Shown: positions 1 to 7,733 of the stretch, in pieces
Numbering within the stretch: position 1 is the stretch's first letter
How the letters are laid out: every line of letters starts with the position of its first letter
Assembly (NCBI GenBank): GCA_016209635.1
Contig: JACQWC010000129.1
Span: 1-41,551, forward strand
Direction: 5' to 3'
Length of the DNA: 41,551 bases
Source of the DNA: Candidatus Rokuibacteriota bacterium
Lineage (GTDB): Bacteria; Methylomirabilota; Methylomirabilia; Rokubacteriales; CSP1-6
Notes under the pieces: generated by a model
Databases searched by the model: none
What the model was told of the DNA's origin: nothing
Seen by the model: only the letters and a program-made list of their open reading frames with translations
Made by a program: the position numbers and the translations under genes

Positions 1-345
1 GCCGTAGGCGTCGTGCATGAGCGTGTAGCCCGGCCCCGAGGTGGCGGTCATCGCCTTGAGGCCGCCGAGGCTCGCCCCGGCGCATGCGTGCATGCCGGCC
101 AGCTCGTCCTCGCACTGCATGTAGTAGCCGCCGACCTGGGGGAGCCGCTTGGACATGTACTCGGCGATGTCGGTCGCCGGCGTGATCGGATAGCCGGCGA
201 AGACGCGACAGCCGGCGGCGATGGCGCCCTCGGTCAGGGCGTAGGTGCCGGCCTCGAGGAGCCGGCGGCCCCGGGTGTACCGGCGGGCCCACTCCACCCA
301 GGGTGCGATCAGGGTCTCCTTCAGCCCGAGCTCGAGCGCCGGCAT
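1..345 (-). CDS. korA: 2-oxoacid:ferredoxin oxidoreductase, alpha subunit (partial, C-terminus outside window)
   Basis: N-terminal 115 residues of the alpha subunit of a CoA-dependent 2-oxoacid:ferredoxin oxidoreductase (2-oxoglutarate type most likely), which makes acyl-CoA, CO2 and reduced ferredoxin. What is visible is the pyrimidine-binding domain: a start region typical of KorA/VorB, a 'GYPITPATDIAEYM' type motif, 'CEDELAGMHACAGAS' and 'ATSGPG'. The ATG overlaps the korD stop as TGATG, so the two are translationally coupled. The gene runs off the window at position 1, and korB would be expected next. Substrate (2-oxoglutarate, pyruvate or branched-chain oxoacid) cannot be fixed from this fragment. 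Confidence 0.85.
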   Translation of the reverse strand, partial: MPALELGLKETLIAPWVEWARRYTRGRRLLEAGTYALTEGAIAAGCRVFAGYPITPATDIAEYMSKRLPQVGGYYMQCEDELAGMHACAGASLGGLKAMTATSGPGYTLMHDAYG

Positions 346-629
346 CAGCGCGCCCCTCCCGCCGCCGAGAGCTCCGCCTTCGGCGACACGTCGATGCAGA
401 AGTCGGGACAGATCTGGTAGCAGAGCATGCACCCGATGCAGTTCTCCTCCTTGGCGGTGTACATGGGGAACCAGCCGATCCGGTTCGGCGTCTTGCGCCA
501 CCCGAAGACGTCGACGGGACAGACGGCGAGGCAGAAGCCGCAGGCCTTGCACATGTCCTCGCTGATGACGACGTCCCACCTGCCCGCGGGCCCCTTGGGC
601 GCGCGCTTGTCAGCCTTGAAGAGCGCCAT
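345..629 (-). CDS. korD: 2-oxoacid:ferredoxin oxidoreductase, delta subunit (2x[4Fe-4S] ferredoxin)
   Basis: Ferredoxin-like subunit of 94 residues that passes electrons between the oxidoreductase core and free ferredoxin. Two cluster motifs are visible: CKACGFCLAVCP and CIGCMLCYQICP, the pattern of a bacterial 2[4Fe-4S] ferredoxin. The ATG lies inside the 3' end of the GntR-family regulator gene (20 bp overlap), with GGAGAG just upstream as ribosome binding site, and the stop overlaps the korA start. The order regulator-korD-korA implies one transcript. The delta subunit assignment follows from the neighbouring alpha subunit. Confidence 0.88.
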   Translation of the reverse strand: MALFKADKRAPKGPAGRWDVVISEDMCKACGFCLAVCPVDVFGWRKTPNRIGWFPMYTAKEENCIGCMLCYQICPDFCIDVSPKAELSAAGGAR

Positions 630-1308
630 CCCGCTCTCCGTGCGTCATGAGGTCCAGCACGATCGCCTTGGCGTTGGCGATGTGGGCGCGCGCCAGGCGC
701 TCGGCGCGCTCGCCATCGCGCGCGGCGATCGCCTCGTAGATCGCCCGGTGCTCGCGGTAGGCGGCCGCGAGCCGGTCCGTCGTCTTGAGCAGCAGCGGGT
801 GGAACTGACGGATCGAGAGCCGGACGACGGCCGAGAGCCCCTGGAGCCGCGTGTTGCCGCTGGCGCGGAAGATCTCCTCGTGGAACGCGACGTGCGCGGG
901 GAACCACCGGTTCGGATCCTGGCGCTCGAGGCACTGGGCCATGCGGCCGAGCGCCCGCTCGAGCGTGGCGAGCGCGGCCGCGGGCGCCCGCCGGGCGGCG
1001 AGGCGCGCGGCGAGTCCGTCCAGCACCTCGCGGATGTCGTACAGCGCGACGGCCCGGTCGAGATCGAGGAGGGCGACCCTGACGCCGCCGCCCGGCAGGA
1101 GCTCGATCAGCCCCTCCTGGCGGAGCCGCCCGAGGGCCTCGCGGATCGGCGTCCGGCTGATGCCGAGCCGGTCGGCGAGGTCGGTCTGCCGGAGCCGCGC
1201 GCCGGCCTCGAGGCGCCCGTCGAGGATCGCGTTGCGGAGGGCCAGGGCCGCGTCGTCGACGAGCCGCCGCCGCGTGAGGGGAGCCACCCTGGGTCCGATG
1301 GCCGCCAT
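610..1308 (-). CDS. GntR-family transcriptional regulator (FCD/FadR-type)
   Basis: Winged-helix regulator of 232 residues. The N-terminal HTH region carries 'LRQTDLADRLGISRTPIREALGRLRQEGLI' type sequence, the hallmark of GntR proteins, here near residues 38-68. The rest is an alpha-helical FCD ligand domain with the usual HxxFHEEIFRASGN segment. I chose the ATG at 1308 because GGAAAGG lies just upstream and the HTH then sits at the normal distance; an in-frame start at 1383 would overlap the operator-like palindrome. The gene is first in a coupled unit with korD and korA, so it probably controls 2-oxoacid oxidation genes in response to a carboxylate. The ligand is unknown. Confidence 0.85.
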   Translation of the reverse strand: MAAIGPRVAPLTRRRLVDDAALALRNAILDGRLEAGARLRQTDLADRLGISRTPIREALGRLRQEGLIELLPGGGVRVALLDLDRAVALYDIREVLDGLAARLAARRAPAAALATLERALGRMAQCLERQDPNRWFPAHVAFHEEIFRASGNTRLQGLSAVVRLSIRQFHPLLLKTTDRLAAAYREHRAIYEAIAARDGERAERLARAHIANAKAIVLDLMTHGERDGALQG

Positions 1309-1351
1309 CTCGCCGCCTTTCCGCCGCCTTCCCGCGGCCCGGGGGACTTTG

Positions 1352-1376
1352 TATCCAGGATCCAGCCACCTGGATA
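1352..1376. promoter_or_regulatory. Candidate operator: inverted repeat TATCCAGG-N9-CCTGGATA
   Basis: A perfect 8-bp inverted repeat with a 9-bp spacer lies about 45 bp upstream of the GntR-family gene start, in the gap to the VOC gene. FCD-type GntR proteins usually bind palindromes in their own promoters, so autoregulation of this gene and control of korDA is the simple reading. The symmetry is seen directly; the binding is inferred. Confidence 0.55.
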
Positions 1377-1407
1377 GGAGCACACCCGGCGGCCAGCGGT
1401 CAAGCGC

Positions 1408-2169
1408 TCAGTCGAACCGGCTGATGTGGAGGTGGACGCCGTGGCTCGACCGGGGCTCCACCGTGACCTCGCCGGTGCCGCGCAGCCGCTGGATCCCCGC
1501 GCGGTCGAACGCCGCCGTCAAGGCGGCGAAGTCAAGGGCGACGAGCGAGAGCGCGACGAGCCCTTCCGTGCCGCCGGCCTCCTCGCGGGGCACCAGGAGC
1601 AGCGCGCCGCGACCGACGGCGAGCATCGTGCGCGCGCCGCCGTTCATCTTGGCCTCGGGGAGCCCGAAGAGCGACTGGAAGACCCTCGAGGTCTCCCGCG
1701 GATCCCGCGTGCCGATCACCAATCGCTTGAGCCTGAGCGGCGAGGCGGGCTCGCCCTGACGCGCGTCGGCCCCATCGGGCGGAGTCGCCAGCTCCACCAG
1801 CACGCCCGCGCAGGCCCGCGGGTGCAGGAACGCGATCCGTCCCGCGAGGCCGTCCCGCGGCGTCGCGTCGATCAGCTCGACTCCCTTGGCTCTGAGGGCG
1901 GTGAGCGCCTCGCCGACGTCCGGCGTCTCGAAGCAGAGGTGATGGAGCCCCTCGCCACGCTTGGCGAGGAAGCGTCCCACGCCGCTCGACGGATCGAGCG
2001 GCTCGAGCAGCTCGATCTCGCTGTCGCCGGCGCCGAGCAGCGCCGCGCGCACCCCCTGATCCGGGAGCTCGGCTTCCTTCCACAGCGGGAGCCCCAGCGT
2101 CTCCCGGTAGAAGCGGTAGGCGTCCGCGAGGCGGGTCACCACGATCCCGACGTGATGAATCCGGCGCAT
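1408..2169 (-). CDS. VOC-family protein with N-terminal methylmalonyl-CoA epimerase-like module
   Basis: A 253-residue protein of two vicinal-oxygen-chelate modules. The first (about residues 1-130) looks like methylmalonyl-CoA epimerase: the metal ligands are visible as HHVGIVV, GLHHLCFE and the Glu in VLVELA. The second module (about 145-253) keeps the fold but lacks the first metal-ligand His (LKRLVIGT), so it may be structural, as in two-domain glyoxalase/dioxygenase relatives. It is the last gene of the operon that starts at 7652, 16 bp after the NUDIX stop. Epimerase activity is plausible but no mutase or carboxylase lies nearby, so the substrate remains open. Confidence 0.72.
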   Translation of the reverse strand: MRRIHHVGIVVTRLADAYRFYRETLGLPLWKEAELPDQGVRAALLGAGDSEIELLEPLDPSSGVGRFLAKRGEGLHHLCFETPDVGEALTALRAKGVELIDATPRDGLAGRIAFLHPRACAGVLVELATPPDGADARQGEPASPLRLKRLVIGTRDPRETSRVFQSLFGLPEAKMNGGARTMLAVGRGALLLVPREEAGGTEGLVALSLVALDFAALTAAFDRAGIQRLRGTGEVTVEPRSSHGVHLHISRFD

Positions 2170-2185
2170 CACGTGAGGCGCCCCT

Positions 2186-2692
2186 CTATCGCACAGCCGG
2201 GGCGGCCCGACGGAGGCGCGCGTCCCGGATCCGGACCCGGTGGTTCGGCAGGAGGGCGCGCGGCAGCCGGTCGGGGGGGAAGTACCTGAGGTCGAGCGTT
2301 TCCTCGGAGGTCCTGAACGTCCCACCGCGTCGGGCGCACTCGAAGCAGAGGTTGACGTAGTGCCAGATGTTGCCGTCCGGGTAGCGCACCACCTGGAGCC
2401 GCGGGTCGGAGTACACGCCGACGAGGCGGCGCACGGAGACGGTAAGCCCCGTCTCCTCGAGCACCTCGCGCCGCAGCGCGTCGATGACGGACTCGCCGAC
2501 CTCGACGGACCCGCCGGGCAGCCCCCACTGCCCGCCGTCGCCGCGCTGCTGGAGCAGGAGCTGTCCGCGCGGGCCGAAGATGATCGCGGACACACTGGAC
2601 CGCACCCCCAGCGCGCGCTGCCAGTCCCGCTCGAGGGTGATCACCCGCCCACCCAACCCGAGCCCACGGTGGACCGCAAGAATCGGGATCAT
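2186..2692 (-). CDS. NUDIX hydrolase
   Basis: A 168-residue NUDIX hydrolase; such enzymes cleave nucleoside diphosphates linked to another moiety. The full box is present as GG(x4)GE(x7)REVLEETGL, and the preceding LLLQQRGDGGQWGLPGG stretch is typical. The start ATG overlaps the aldo/keto reductase stop by 4 bp (ATGA), so it is translationally coupled. The substrate cannot be told from sequence; the family includes housecleaning (8-oxo-dGTP) and ADP-ribose or NADH pyrophosphatases, and the W-rich C-terminal half does not settle this. Confidence 0.88.
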   Translation of the reverse strand: MIPILAVHRGLGLGGRVITLERDWQRALGVRSSVSAIIFGPRGQLLLQQRGDGGQWGLPGGSVEVGESVIDALRREVLEETGLTVSVRRLVGVYSDPRLQVVRYPDGNIWHYVNLCFECARRGGTFRTSEETLDLRYFPPDRLPRALLPNHRVRIRDARLRRAAPAVR

Positions 2693-3798
2693 GCCTGGCT
2701 GAAGAGCCGGTTAAACTTTCCCCACGGGACCGGCGACGTCGCGGCGACGCCCGTGTTCTCGTCGACGTGCGCCAGCGACTTCATGCCCACCAGCGCCGTG
2801 CCGATCCCCGGCGTCGAGCGGACGAACTGGAGCGCGCGCTGGGCGTCCGTCGTGAGCCCCGGGAGGAACTCGGCGACGACCGGCGGGAGGCCGCGCGTCA
2901 GCTGGCCCTGGTACACGGAGGCGGAGGCCATGACGTACACCCCGAGCCGGCGCGCCGCCTCCAGGGTCGAGACCATCACCCCGCCCACGCGCTGGTTGCC
3001 GAGCGTGAAGGCCTCGGGCATCGCCAGGTTGTAGGGGAGCTGGATCACTCCCAGGTGGTGGTCTCCGCCACCGACCTCCCGCGCCAGGGTCACGAGTTCC
3101 TCGAGGGACAGGTAGTCGGCGGCCCCGGGATCGCGCCGGTAGCCGTCCCAGGTCGCCGTCCCGTACGTCCGGATCTTCCCCGCCGCCACCGCCGCCTCGA
3201 GGGCTTCGAACGCCCCGCGGAGGCGGCGCAGGAATTCGGGGCGGTCGATCGCGCCGAGCTCGGACTCCGGATTGTGGACGTAGTAGACGTCGATCGTCTC
3301 GAGGCCGAGATTGGCGCGGCTCCGCTCGATCTGGTCGGCGAGGTAGCGGGGTGTCATGCAGTGCGAGCCCACGACGTCCGCCGGCCCGAGGATTCCGGGC
3401 CGCACGTACGTCTCGGCGACGTAGGCGCGGGGGTCGGGGGGCAGGGTCCCGTCGAACGGGATGAACCCGCCCTTCGTGGCGACCACGATCTCGTCGCGCG
3501 CGACGGCGCCGCGGCGAAGGACCTCGGCGAGGGCGGCGCCGATCGCCCGCTCGCTCCGCTGGTGCCGGTAGTTCACCGCCGTGTCGATGACATTGACGCC
3601 CCGCTCGAGCGCCCGCCCCACGGCCGCCCGGTAGAGCGCGTCGGTCTCCGCGTCCTCCCCGCCGAGGTAGGTGCCGATCCCGACGCTCGCCAGCCCGAGC
3701 CCGGGCCCGAGCTCGCGAAAGTGGTCGGCGGGGAGGCGCCCGGCGAACCGCTCGACGTAGCGCGCGGTCCCTGCCCGTGTCGCGCAGCCCGGGATCAT
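2689..3798 (-). CDS. Aldo/keto reductase
   Basis: NAD(P)H-dependent carbonyl reductase of 369 residues with a TIM-barrel fold. The catalytic tetrad is readable: Asp72 in NVIDTA, Tyr77 in VNYRHQRSE, Lys109 in VATKGG and His175 in YVHNPE. A cofactor-binding region with GTALVGMKS lies near the C-terminus. It sits between copD (3-bp gap) and the NUDIX gene (4-bp overlap), so it is co-transcribed with both. The family reduces a broad range of aldehydes and sugars; a role in detoxifying reactive carbonyls would fit the context but is inferred. It is somewhat longer than the usual 320-340 residues because of an N-terminal lead-in. Confidence 0.87.
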   Translation of the reverse strand: MIPGCATRAGTARYVERFAGRLPADHFRELGPGLGLASVGIGTYLGGEDAETDALYRAAVGRALERGVNVIDTAVNYRHQRSERAIGAALAEVLRRGAVARDEIVVATKGGFIPFDGTLPPDPRAYVAETYVRPGILGPADVVGSHCMTPRYLADQIERSRANLGLETIDVYYVHNPESELGAIDRPEFLRRLRGAFEALEAAVAAGKIRTYGTATWDGYRRDPGAADYLSLEELVTLAREVGGGDHHLGVIQLPYNLAMPEAFTLGNQRVGGVMVSTLEAARRLGVYVMASASVYQGQLTRGLPPVVAEFLPGLTTDAQRALQFVRSTPGIGTALVGMKSLAHVDENTGVAATSPVPWGKFNRLFSQA

Positions 3799-3801
3799 GG
3801 A

Positions 3802-5379
3802 TCACCCCTCGTGATAGAAGAGGAGCAGCAGTCCCACCAGCGTGAGACACGCGGTCCAGACCCACCCAGCCGACCGGCCGGCCTCGGGCAGCCGCAGCTC
3901 GAGCCAGCGCCCCCACCCGGCGAAGGCCCCGAGGAGGCCGAGCGGCGCGTGCGTGATCTCGGTGAGGAACTCGTCCTTGAGGTTGAACATCGCGTGCGAG
4001 TGCGTGAGCAGGAGGCCGCCGCCGGCGGCACAGAGTAGCGGGAACACGTACGCCCACGGACGGGTTCCGAGCCGCCCCGTCCGCACCATCCACTCGAAGA
4101 TCCCGAAGGCGACGACCAGGAGCACGAAGGCCCGGTGCTGGAGGACGTCCGGGAGCGTCATGCTCTCCCAGAACCCGGCGGGGCCGAGCGGCCACGCGCG
4201 CGGGTCGTTCCGCACGAAGAGGACGGCGGCGAGACCGAGGAACGCGAGCGGCCAGTGGCGCGCGGCCCGGAGCCCGGCACGCTCCAGCGCCGCCAGGACT
4301 CCCATCAGGAGGACGAACACGCCGGCCCAGTGGTGGTTGTACTCCGACCACGCGCGCTCGACCGGCTTCCGCTCGCCGGGCGGCGCCATCAGCGGGTCGG
4401 CGGTCAGGAGCAGCTCGTCGATCGGCGGGCTCACGAGGCGTGGGGGACCGGGCGTGAAGCGCGCGGCGACCTCGGCCACCGTCGCGCGGTCCTGGCGGAC
4501 GTCGACGGCCGGCGGGAGCGACGTGAGTGATGCCGCCGCGAAGAGCACCGTGAGGCCCAGTCCCAGCTCGACCTCGACGAGGCGCGTGAGCTTGAGGTCG
4601 TCCCTCGCCCTCGCGGCGCGGCGCACGAGGCGGAAGTTGACGCAGGCGAGCCCGAGGGCGGCGACGAGGAGGACGATCTTGGTCGCGACCATCACCCCGT
4701 ACGCGGTTCCCACGAGGGCGGCGGGCTCGGCGACGTAGGCCACCGTCAGCGCGCCGCCGGCCGCCACGAGGACCGCGACCGACGCGAGCGCCAGGGGCGA
4801 GAAGCGCCGGGCGATCGCGCGGGCGGGCGGATCGGCCGCCTGGCGCGCTCGGAGGCCGTGGAGCGCGAGGTGGGCGAGCCCGCCGACCCAGACCCCGGCG
4901 GCGACCTGATGGATGGCGTCGAGCCCCACGAGCACCGCGCGATCGCCGACGCGCGCGATCGCGTGGCTCAGGAGCGCCGAGGAGCCCGCGAGCGTCACCG
5001 CGCCGACGGCGAGCGCGGCCCACGCGAGGCGACCGGCCGGGCGCCGCGCCAGCACCGCCGCGAGCGCGCCGAGCGCGACGCCCAGGGCCACGCGCGCGAG
5101 CGCTGTCCTGGCAAAGGATGTCTCCAGGTAGCGGCCGAGGGGCCAGCCGCCATGAAGGTCGCCGAGGGCGGCGAGGCCGACGACCACGACCAGGACCTGC
5201 GCGGCGGCGCCGAGCCAGGCGCCCGCGGCGGCGACGCGGAGCGCCCGCGTCGTCGCGGCATCCGGTTTCGCGTGCGGCTCGGCGCCAAGGACGAAGCGGA
5301 CCCACGCGACGCCCCCGAGCAGGAGGCTCCCGAAGACGAGCATGCCGCCACGGAGCACGACGTCGACGAACCCCGCCAT
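3802..5379 (-). CDS. copD: Copper resistance protein CopD-like integral membrane protein
   Basis: A polytopic inner-membrane protein of 525 residues with about a dozen hydrophobic segments. The N-terminal half matches the CopD domain, with membrane His and Met residues including SHAIARVGDRA and an IHQVAAGVWVGGL segment that is highly characteristic of CopD. The C-terminal half adds a further hydrophobic block with NHHWAGVF and THSHAMFN, which could bind metal. It follows copC by 4 bp. CopC-CopD pairs import or deliver copper from the periplasm. No copA, copB or cue-type regulator is visible, so the pair may supply copper to an enzyme rather than give resistance. Confidence 0.85.
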   Translation of the reverse strand: MAGFVDVVLRGGMLVFGSLLLGGVAWVRFVLGAEPHAKPDAATTRALRVAAAGAWLGAAAQVLVVVVGLAALGDLHGGWPLGRYLETSFARTALARVALGVALGALAAVLARRPAGRLAWAALAVGAVTLAGSSALLSHAIARVGDRAVLVGLDAIHQVAAGVWVGGLAHLALHGLRARQAADPPARAIARRFSPLALASVAVLVAAGGALTVAYVAEPAALVGTAYGVMVATKIVLLVAALGLACVNFRLVRRAARARDDLKLTRLVEVELGLGLTVLFAAASLTSLPPAVDVRQDRATVAEVAARFTPGPPRLVSPPIDELLLTADPLMAPPGERKPVERAWSEYNHHWAGVFVLLMGVLAALERAGLRAARHWPLAFLGLAAVLFVRNDPRAWPLGPAGFWESMTLPDVLQHRAFVLLVVAFGIFEWMVRTGRLGTRPWAYVFPLLCAAGGGLLLTHSHAMFNLKDEFLTEITHAPLGLLGAFAGWGRWLELRLPEAGRSAGWVWTACLTLVGLLLLFYHEG

Positions 5380-5383
5380 CGAA

Positions 5384-5743
5384 TCAGGGGGCGACGCGGA
5401 AGGAGAAGCTGCCGCTCACCACGTGGCCGTCGGTCGACAGCACCTGCCACTCGACCCGGTAGGCGCCGGGGTCGAGCGGCGGGGTGACGGCGGTCAGCCG
5501 GTCCGGCGCCGCGGTCGCGCCGGCGGGGGCGAGCGTGAGCGTCTTGCCGCGCGGGTCGACGAGCCGCACGCGCGAGAGCGATTTCTCGATGCGGTTATTG
5601 AAGCGCAGCGCGATCTCGGCGGGCGCGGCGGGCACGACGGCCCCCGCGGGAGGCTGGGACTCGAGGAGGAGCGAGTGGGCCGAGGCGCGGCCCGCTGCCA
5701 GCGCGAGCGCGCCCAGGATCAGAGCGCCGGCGAGACGGATCAA
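5384..5743 (-). CDS. copC: Periplasmic copper-binding protein CopC
   Basis: A 119-residue CopC with a signal peptide (hydrophobic stretch ending ASA) cleaved just before His, giving the N-terminal copper-binding His of the mature protein (HSLLLESQPPAGA). The C-terminal motif DGHVVSGSFSFRV is the family signature. Its start is a TTG that overlaps the acetyltransferase stop as TTGA; no ATG fits without losing the signal peptide. It lies directly before copD, the usual pairing. The protein would bind Cu(II) in the periplasm and hand it to CopD. Confidence 0.88.
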   Translation of the reverse strand: MIRLAGALILGALALAAGRASAHSLLLESQPPAGAVVPAAPAEIALRFNNRIEKSLSRVRLVDPRGKTLTLAPAGATAAPDRLTAVTPPLDPGAYRVEWQVLSTDGHVVSGSFSFRVAP

Positions 5744-6771
5744 CGCCAGTCGTCGAGCACCAGGTGGGTGGGGTCCTCGTAATCCTCCAGCTTCCCGCGC
5801 TGCATCCGGACCATCGTGAAGTCGACCTGGTAGGCGCATTTGACGAGGGTACTGTACGCCACCCAGTAGTGGAGGTACACGGGCAGGATCACCCGCTGCA
5901 CGCCGATCTCGTGGGCGAGGTCCTCCAGCAGCGCCACGAAGTGCTCGAGATACTCGACGCGGCGCTGGTGGGGATCGATGGCGAGGAACTTCACGTAGAG
6001 CGCGCCCGCGGGCGCCTCGCTCACGCCGGGGGTGTGGAAGATCGCAAACCCGACGAGGTCGCGCCCGCGCTCGACCAGGAGCGTGTCGCCCAGCGCCAGC
6101 CCGTCGACGATCTCGATCTCCTTCGCCAGGTCGAGGCCCCGGCAGATCGCATTCGTGATCCGGTGGACCCGGCCCAGCGCCGCCTTCTTCTTGGCCTCCT
6201 CGAGCGTCGAGAACCGCCGGGCCGTGAGGCCGGTCTTCGTCGGCCGGGGCGGCAGCCCCTTCATCGGCGTCCGCTCGATCGCGCGGCTCACGATGGCCAT
6301 GAGCCCCTTCGGCTTGTAACCGAACTTGTGGTAGAGGTACAGGTGCTTCGGGCTCGTCGGGTACGTCACGCAGCCCTGGAGCGAGGTCTTGTTCTCGTCG
6401 AAGAACTCCAGGACCGCGCGGACGAGCTGCTGCCCGATGGTCTGGTTCTGGTAGTTGGTGAGGACGGCGACGGGCCCGATCAGCCCGAGCGAGCCCCAGG
6501 TCACGCCGACCGCCGCGCCCACGATCTTCGACTGATCCTCCTCGGCGACGAAGCAGCCCCACGGCTCCATGAGCCAGCGGTGATGGACGTACTGGGCGCC
6601 GCCGAACGCCTGCCGGGGCCGCGTGCCGAGCTGCCGCTCGAGGAAGTCGCCGAAGGTCTGCTCGATGACATCGCGCACCTTCGAGAGGTCGCCCTTGCGG
6701 ACCCGCCGGATCTGGACCTTGGGTGCACGCCCCTGCGAGTCGAGCCCCGGGCGATCGACCGTCGCCCTCAC
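5740..6771 (-). CDS. GNAT-superfamily acetyltransferase-like protein
   Basis: A 343-residue protein with a GNAT fold in its first half: a 'GPVAVLTNYQNQTIGQQLVRAVLEFF' region is the acyl-CoA pyrophosphate loop, followed by 'YPTSPKHLYLYHKFGYKP', a typical GNAT C-terminal strand. The second half (from about residue 190) also looks GNAT-like, so this may be a tandem of two modules. The start is a GTG overlapping the dehydrogenase stop as GTGA. It lies between a 3-hydroxyacid dehydrogenase and copC in one operon. The acceptor is unknown. Confidence 0.72.
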   Translation of the reverse strand: MRATVDRPGLDSQGRAPKVQIRRVRKGDLSKVRDVIEQTFGDFLERQLGTRPRQAFGGAQYVHHRWLMEPWGCFVAEEDQSKIVGAAVGVTWGSLGLIGPVAVLTNYQNQTIGQQLVRAVLEFFDENKTSLQGCVTYPTSPKHLYLYHKFGYKPKGLMAIVSRAIERTPMKGLPPRPTKTGLTARRFSTLEEAKKKAALGRVHRITNAICRGLDLAKEIEIVDGLALGDTLLVERGRDLVGFAIFHTPGVSEAPAGALYVKFLAIDPHQRRVEYLEHFVALLEDLAHEIGVQRVILPVYLHYWVAYSTLVKCAYQVDFTMVRMQRGKLEDYEDPTHLVLDDWR

Positions 6772-7652
6772 GCGGAGACGCCCGCGAGGTCTTCCAGCAG
6801 GGTGATCACGCCCGAGTGGTCGAGGCCTCCGCGCCCCTTGACCCGGAGCGCGTTGAACAACTCCTGCACGACCGCGGTCGTCGGCAAGGGCACGCCCAGC
6901 GCGCGGGCGGACTCCATGATCAGCCCGAGGTCCTTGTAGTGGAGGTCGATCTTGAAGCCGGGGTTGTAGGTGCTCGCGAGGTAGTTGGGCGTCTTCTGGT
7001 CGAGGCACTTCGAGCCGGCGAGCCCGCCGGCCAGGGCCTTGAGGGTCAGCTCCCGGTCGAGGCCCGCCCGCTTCGCGAGCGTCAGCGCCTCGGCGAGCGC
7101 GGTGAGATTGACGGCGACGATGATCTGGTTGGCGAGCTTCGTGAAGCCGCCGAAGCCGAGCGACCCCAGGAGCGTGATCGTGCGCCCCATCGCCTGGAAG
7201 ATCGGCAGGACGGCGTCGAACACCGCTCGGTCGCCGCCGACCATGATGGAGAGCGTCCCTTCGATCGCGCCCTTCTCCCCGCCCGACACCGGCGCGTCGA
7301 GCATCCGCACGCCTGGGACCTCGAGGGCCTTGCCCACCTTCTGGGTGACGATCGGCGAGATCGTCGACATGTCGACGTAGACGAGGCCCGCTCTCGCCCC
7401 CTCGACGATACCCTCCCGGCCGAGGGCCACCAGCTCGACGTCGGGGGAGTTGGGGAGCATGGTGATCAGGACGTCGCACTGGCTCGCCACCTCGCGGGGG
7501 GACTGGGCGGCCTTGGCGCCTCCGCGCGCCAGCTCGTCGACCGGCCCGCGGCTCCTGCTGTGGACGATCAGGGGATAGCCGGCCTTGAGGAGGTTTCGCG
7601 CCATGGGGCGTCCCATGATGCCGAGGCCAATGAATCCAATCAGTTGCGCCAT
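6768..7652 (-). CDS. NAD(P)-dependent 3-hydroxyacid dehydrogenase (2-hydroxy-3-oxopropionate reductase / 3-hydroxyisobutyrate dehydrogenase family)
   Basis: A 294-residue beta-hydroxyacid dehydrogenase. Visible are the Rossmann motif GFIGLGIMG near the N-terminus, the substrate motif DAPVSGG at 119-125 and the catalytic Lys172 in GFTKLANQ. In this family the enzymes reduce tartronate semialdehyde or oxidise 3-hydroxyisobutyrate and similar acids; the sequence does not decide between them. It is the first gene of the tightly coupled operon running down to 1408. A second, related enzyme lies at 14465-15367. Confidence 0.85.
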   Translation of the reverse strand: MAQLIGFIGLGIMGRPMARNLLKAGYPLIVHSRSRGPVDELARGGAKAAQSPREVASQCDVLITMLPNSPDVELVALGREGIVEGARAGLVYVDMSTISPIVTQKVGKALEVPGVRMLDAPVSGGEKGAIEGTLSIMVGGDRAVFDAVLPIFQAMGRTITLLGSLGFGGFTKLANQIIVAVNLTALAEALTLAKRAGLDRELTLKALAGGLAGSKCLDQKTPNYLASTYNPGFKIDLHYKDLGLIMESARALGVPLPTTAVVQELFNALRVKGRGGLDHSGVITLLEDLAGVSA

Positions 7653-7733
7653 GGGCTCCTCGCCGGACGATGGGTGATTGGGAGTCTCGCGCCGTGCTGC
7701 CCGCCGAGAGTTAGCACAGGCGACCGAAAGGGG

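Noticed and set aside
2711..5305. Very long open frame on the minus strand (864 codons)
   Set aside because: It is an Arg/Pro/Gly-rich shadow of the copD and aldo/keto reductase genes in another frame, with no recognisable domain.
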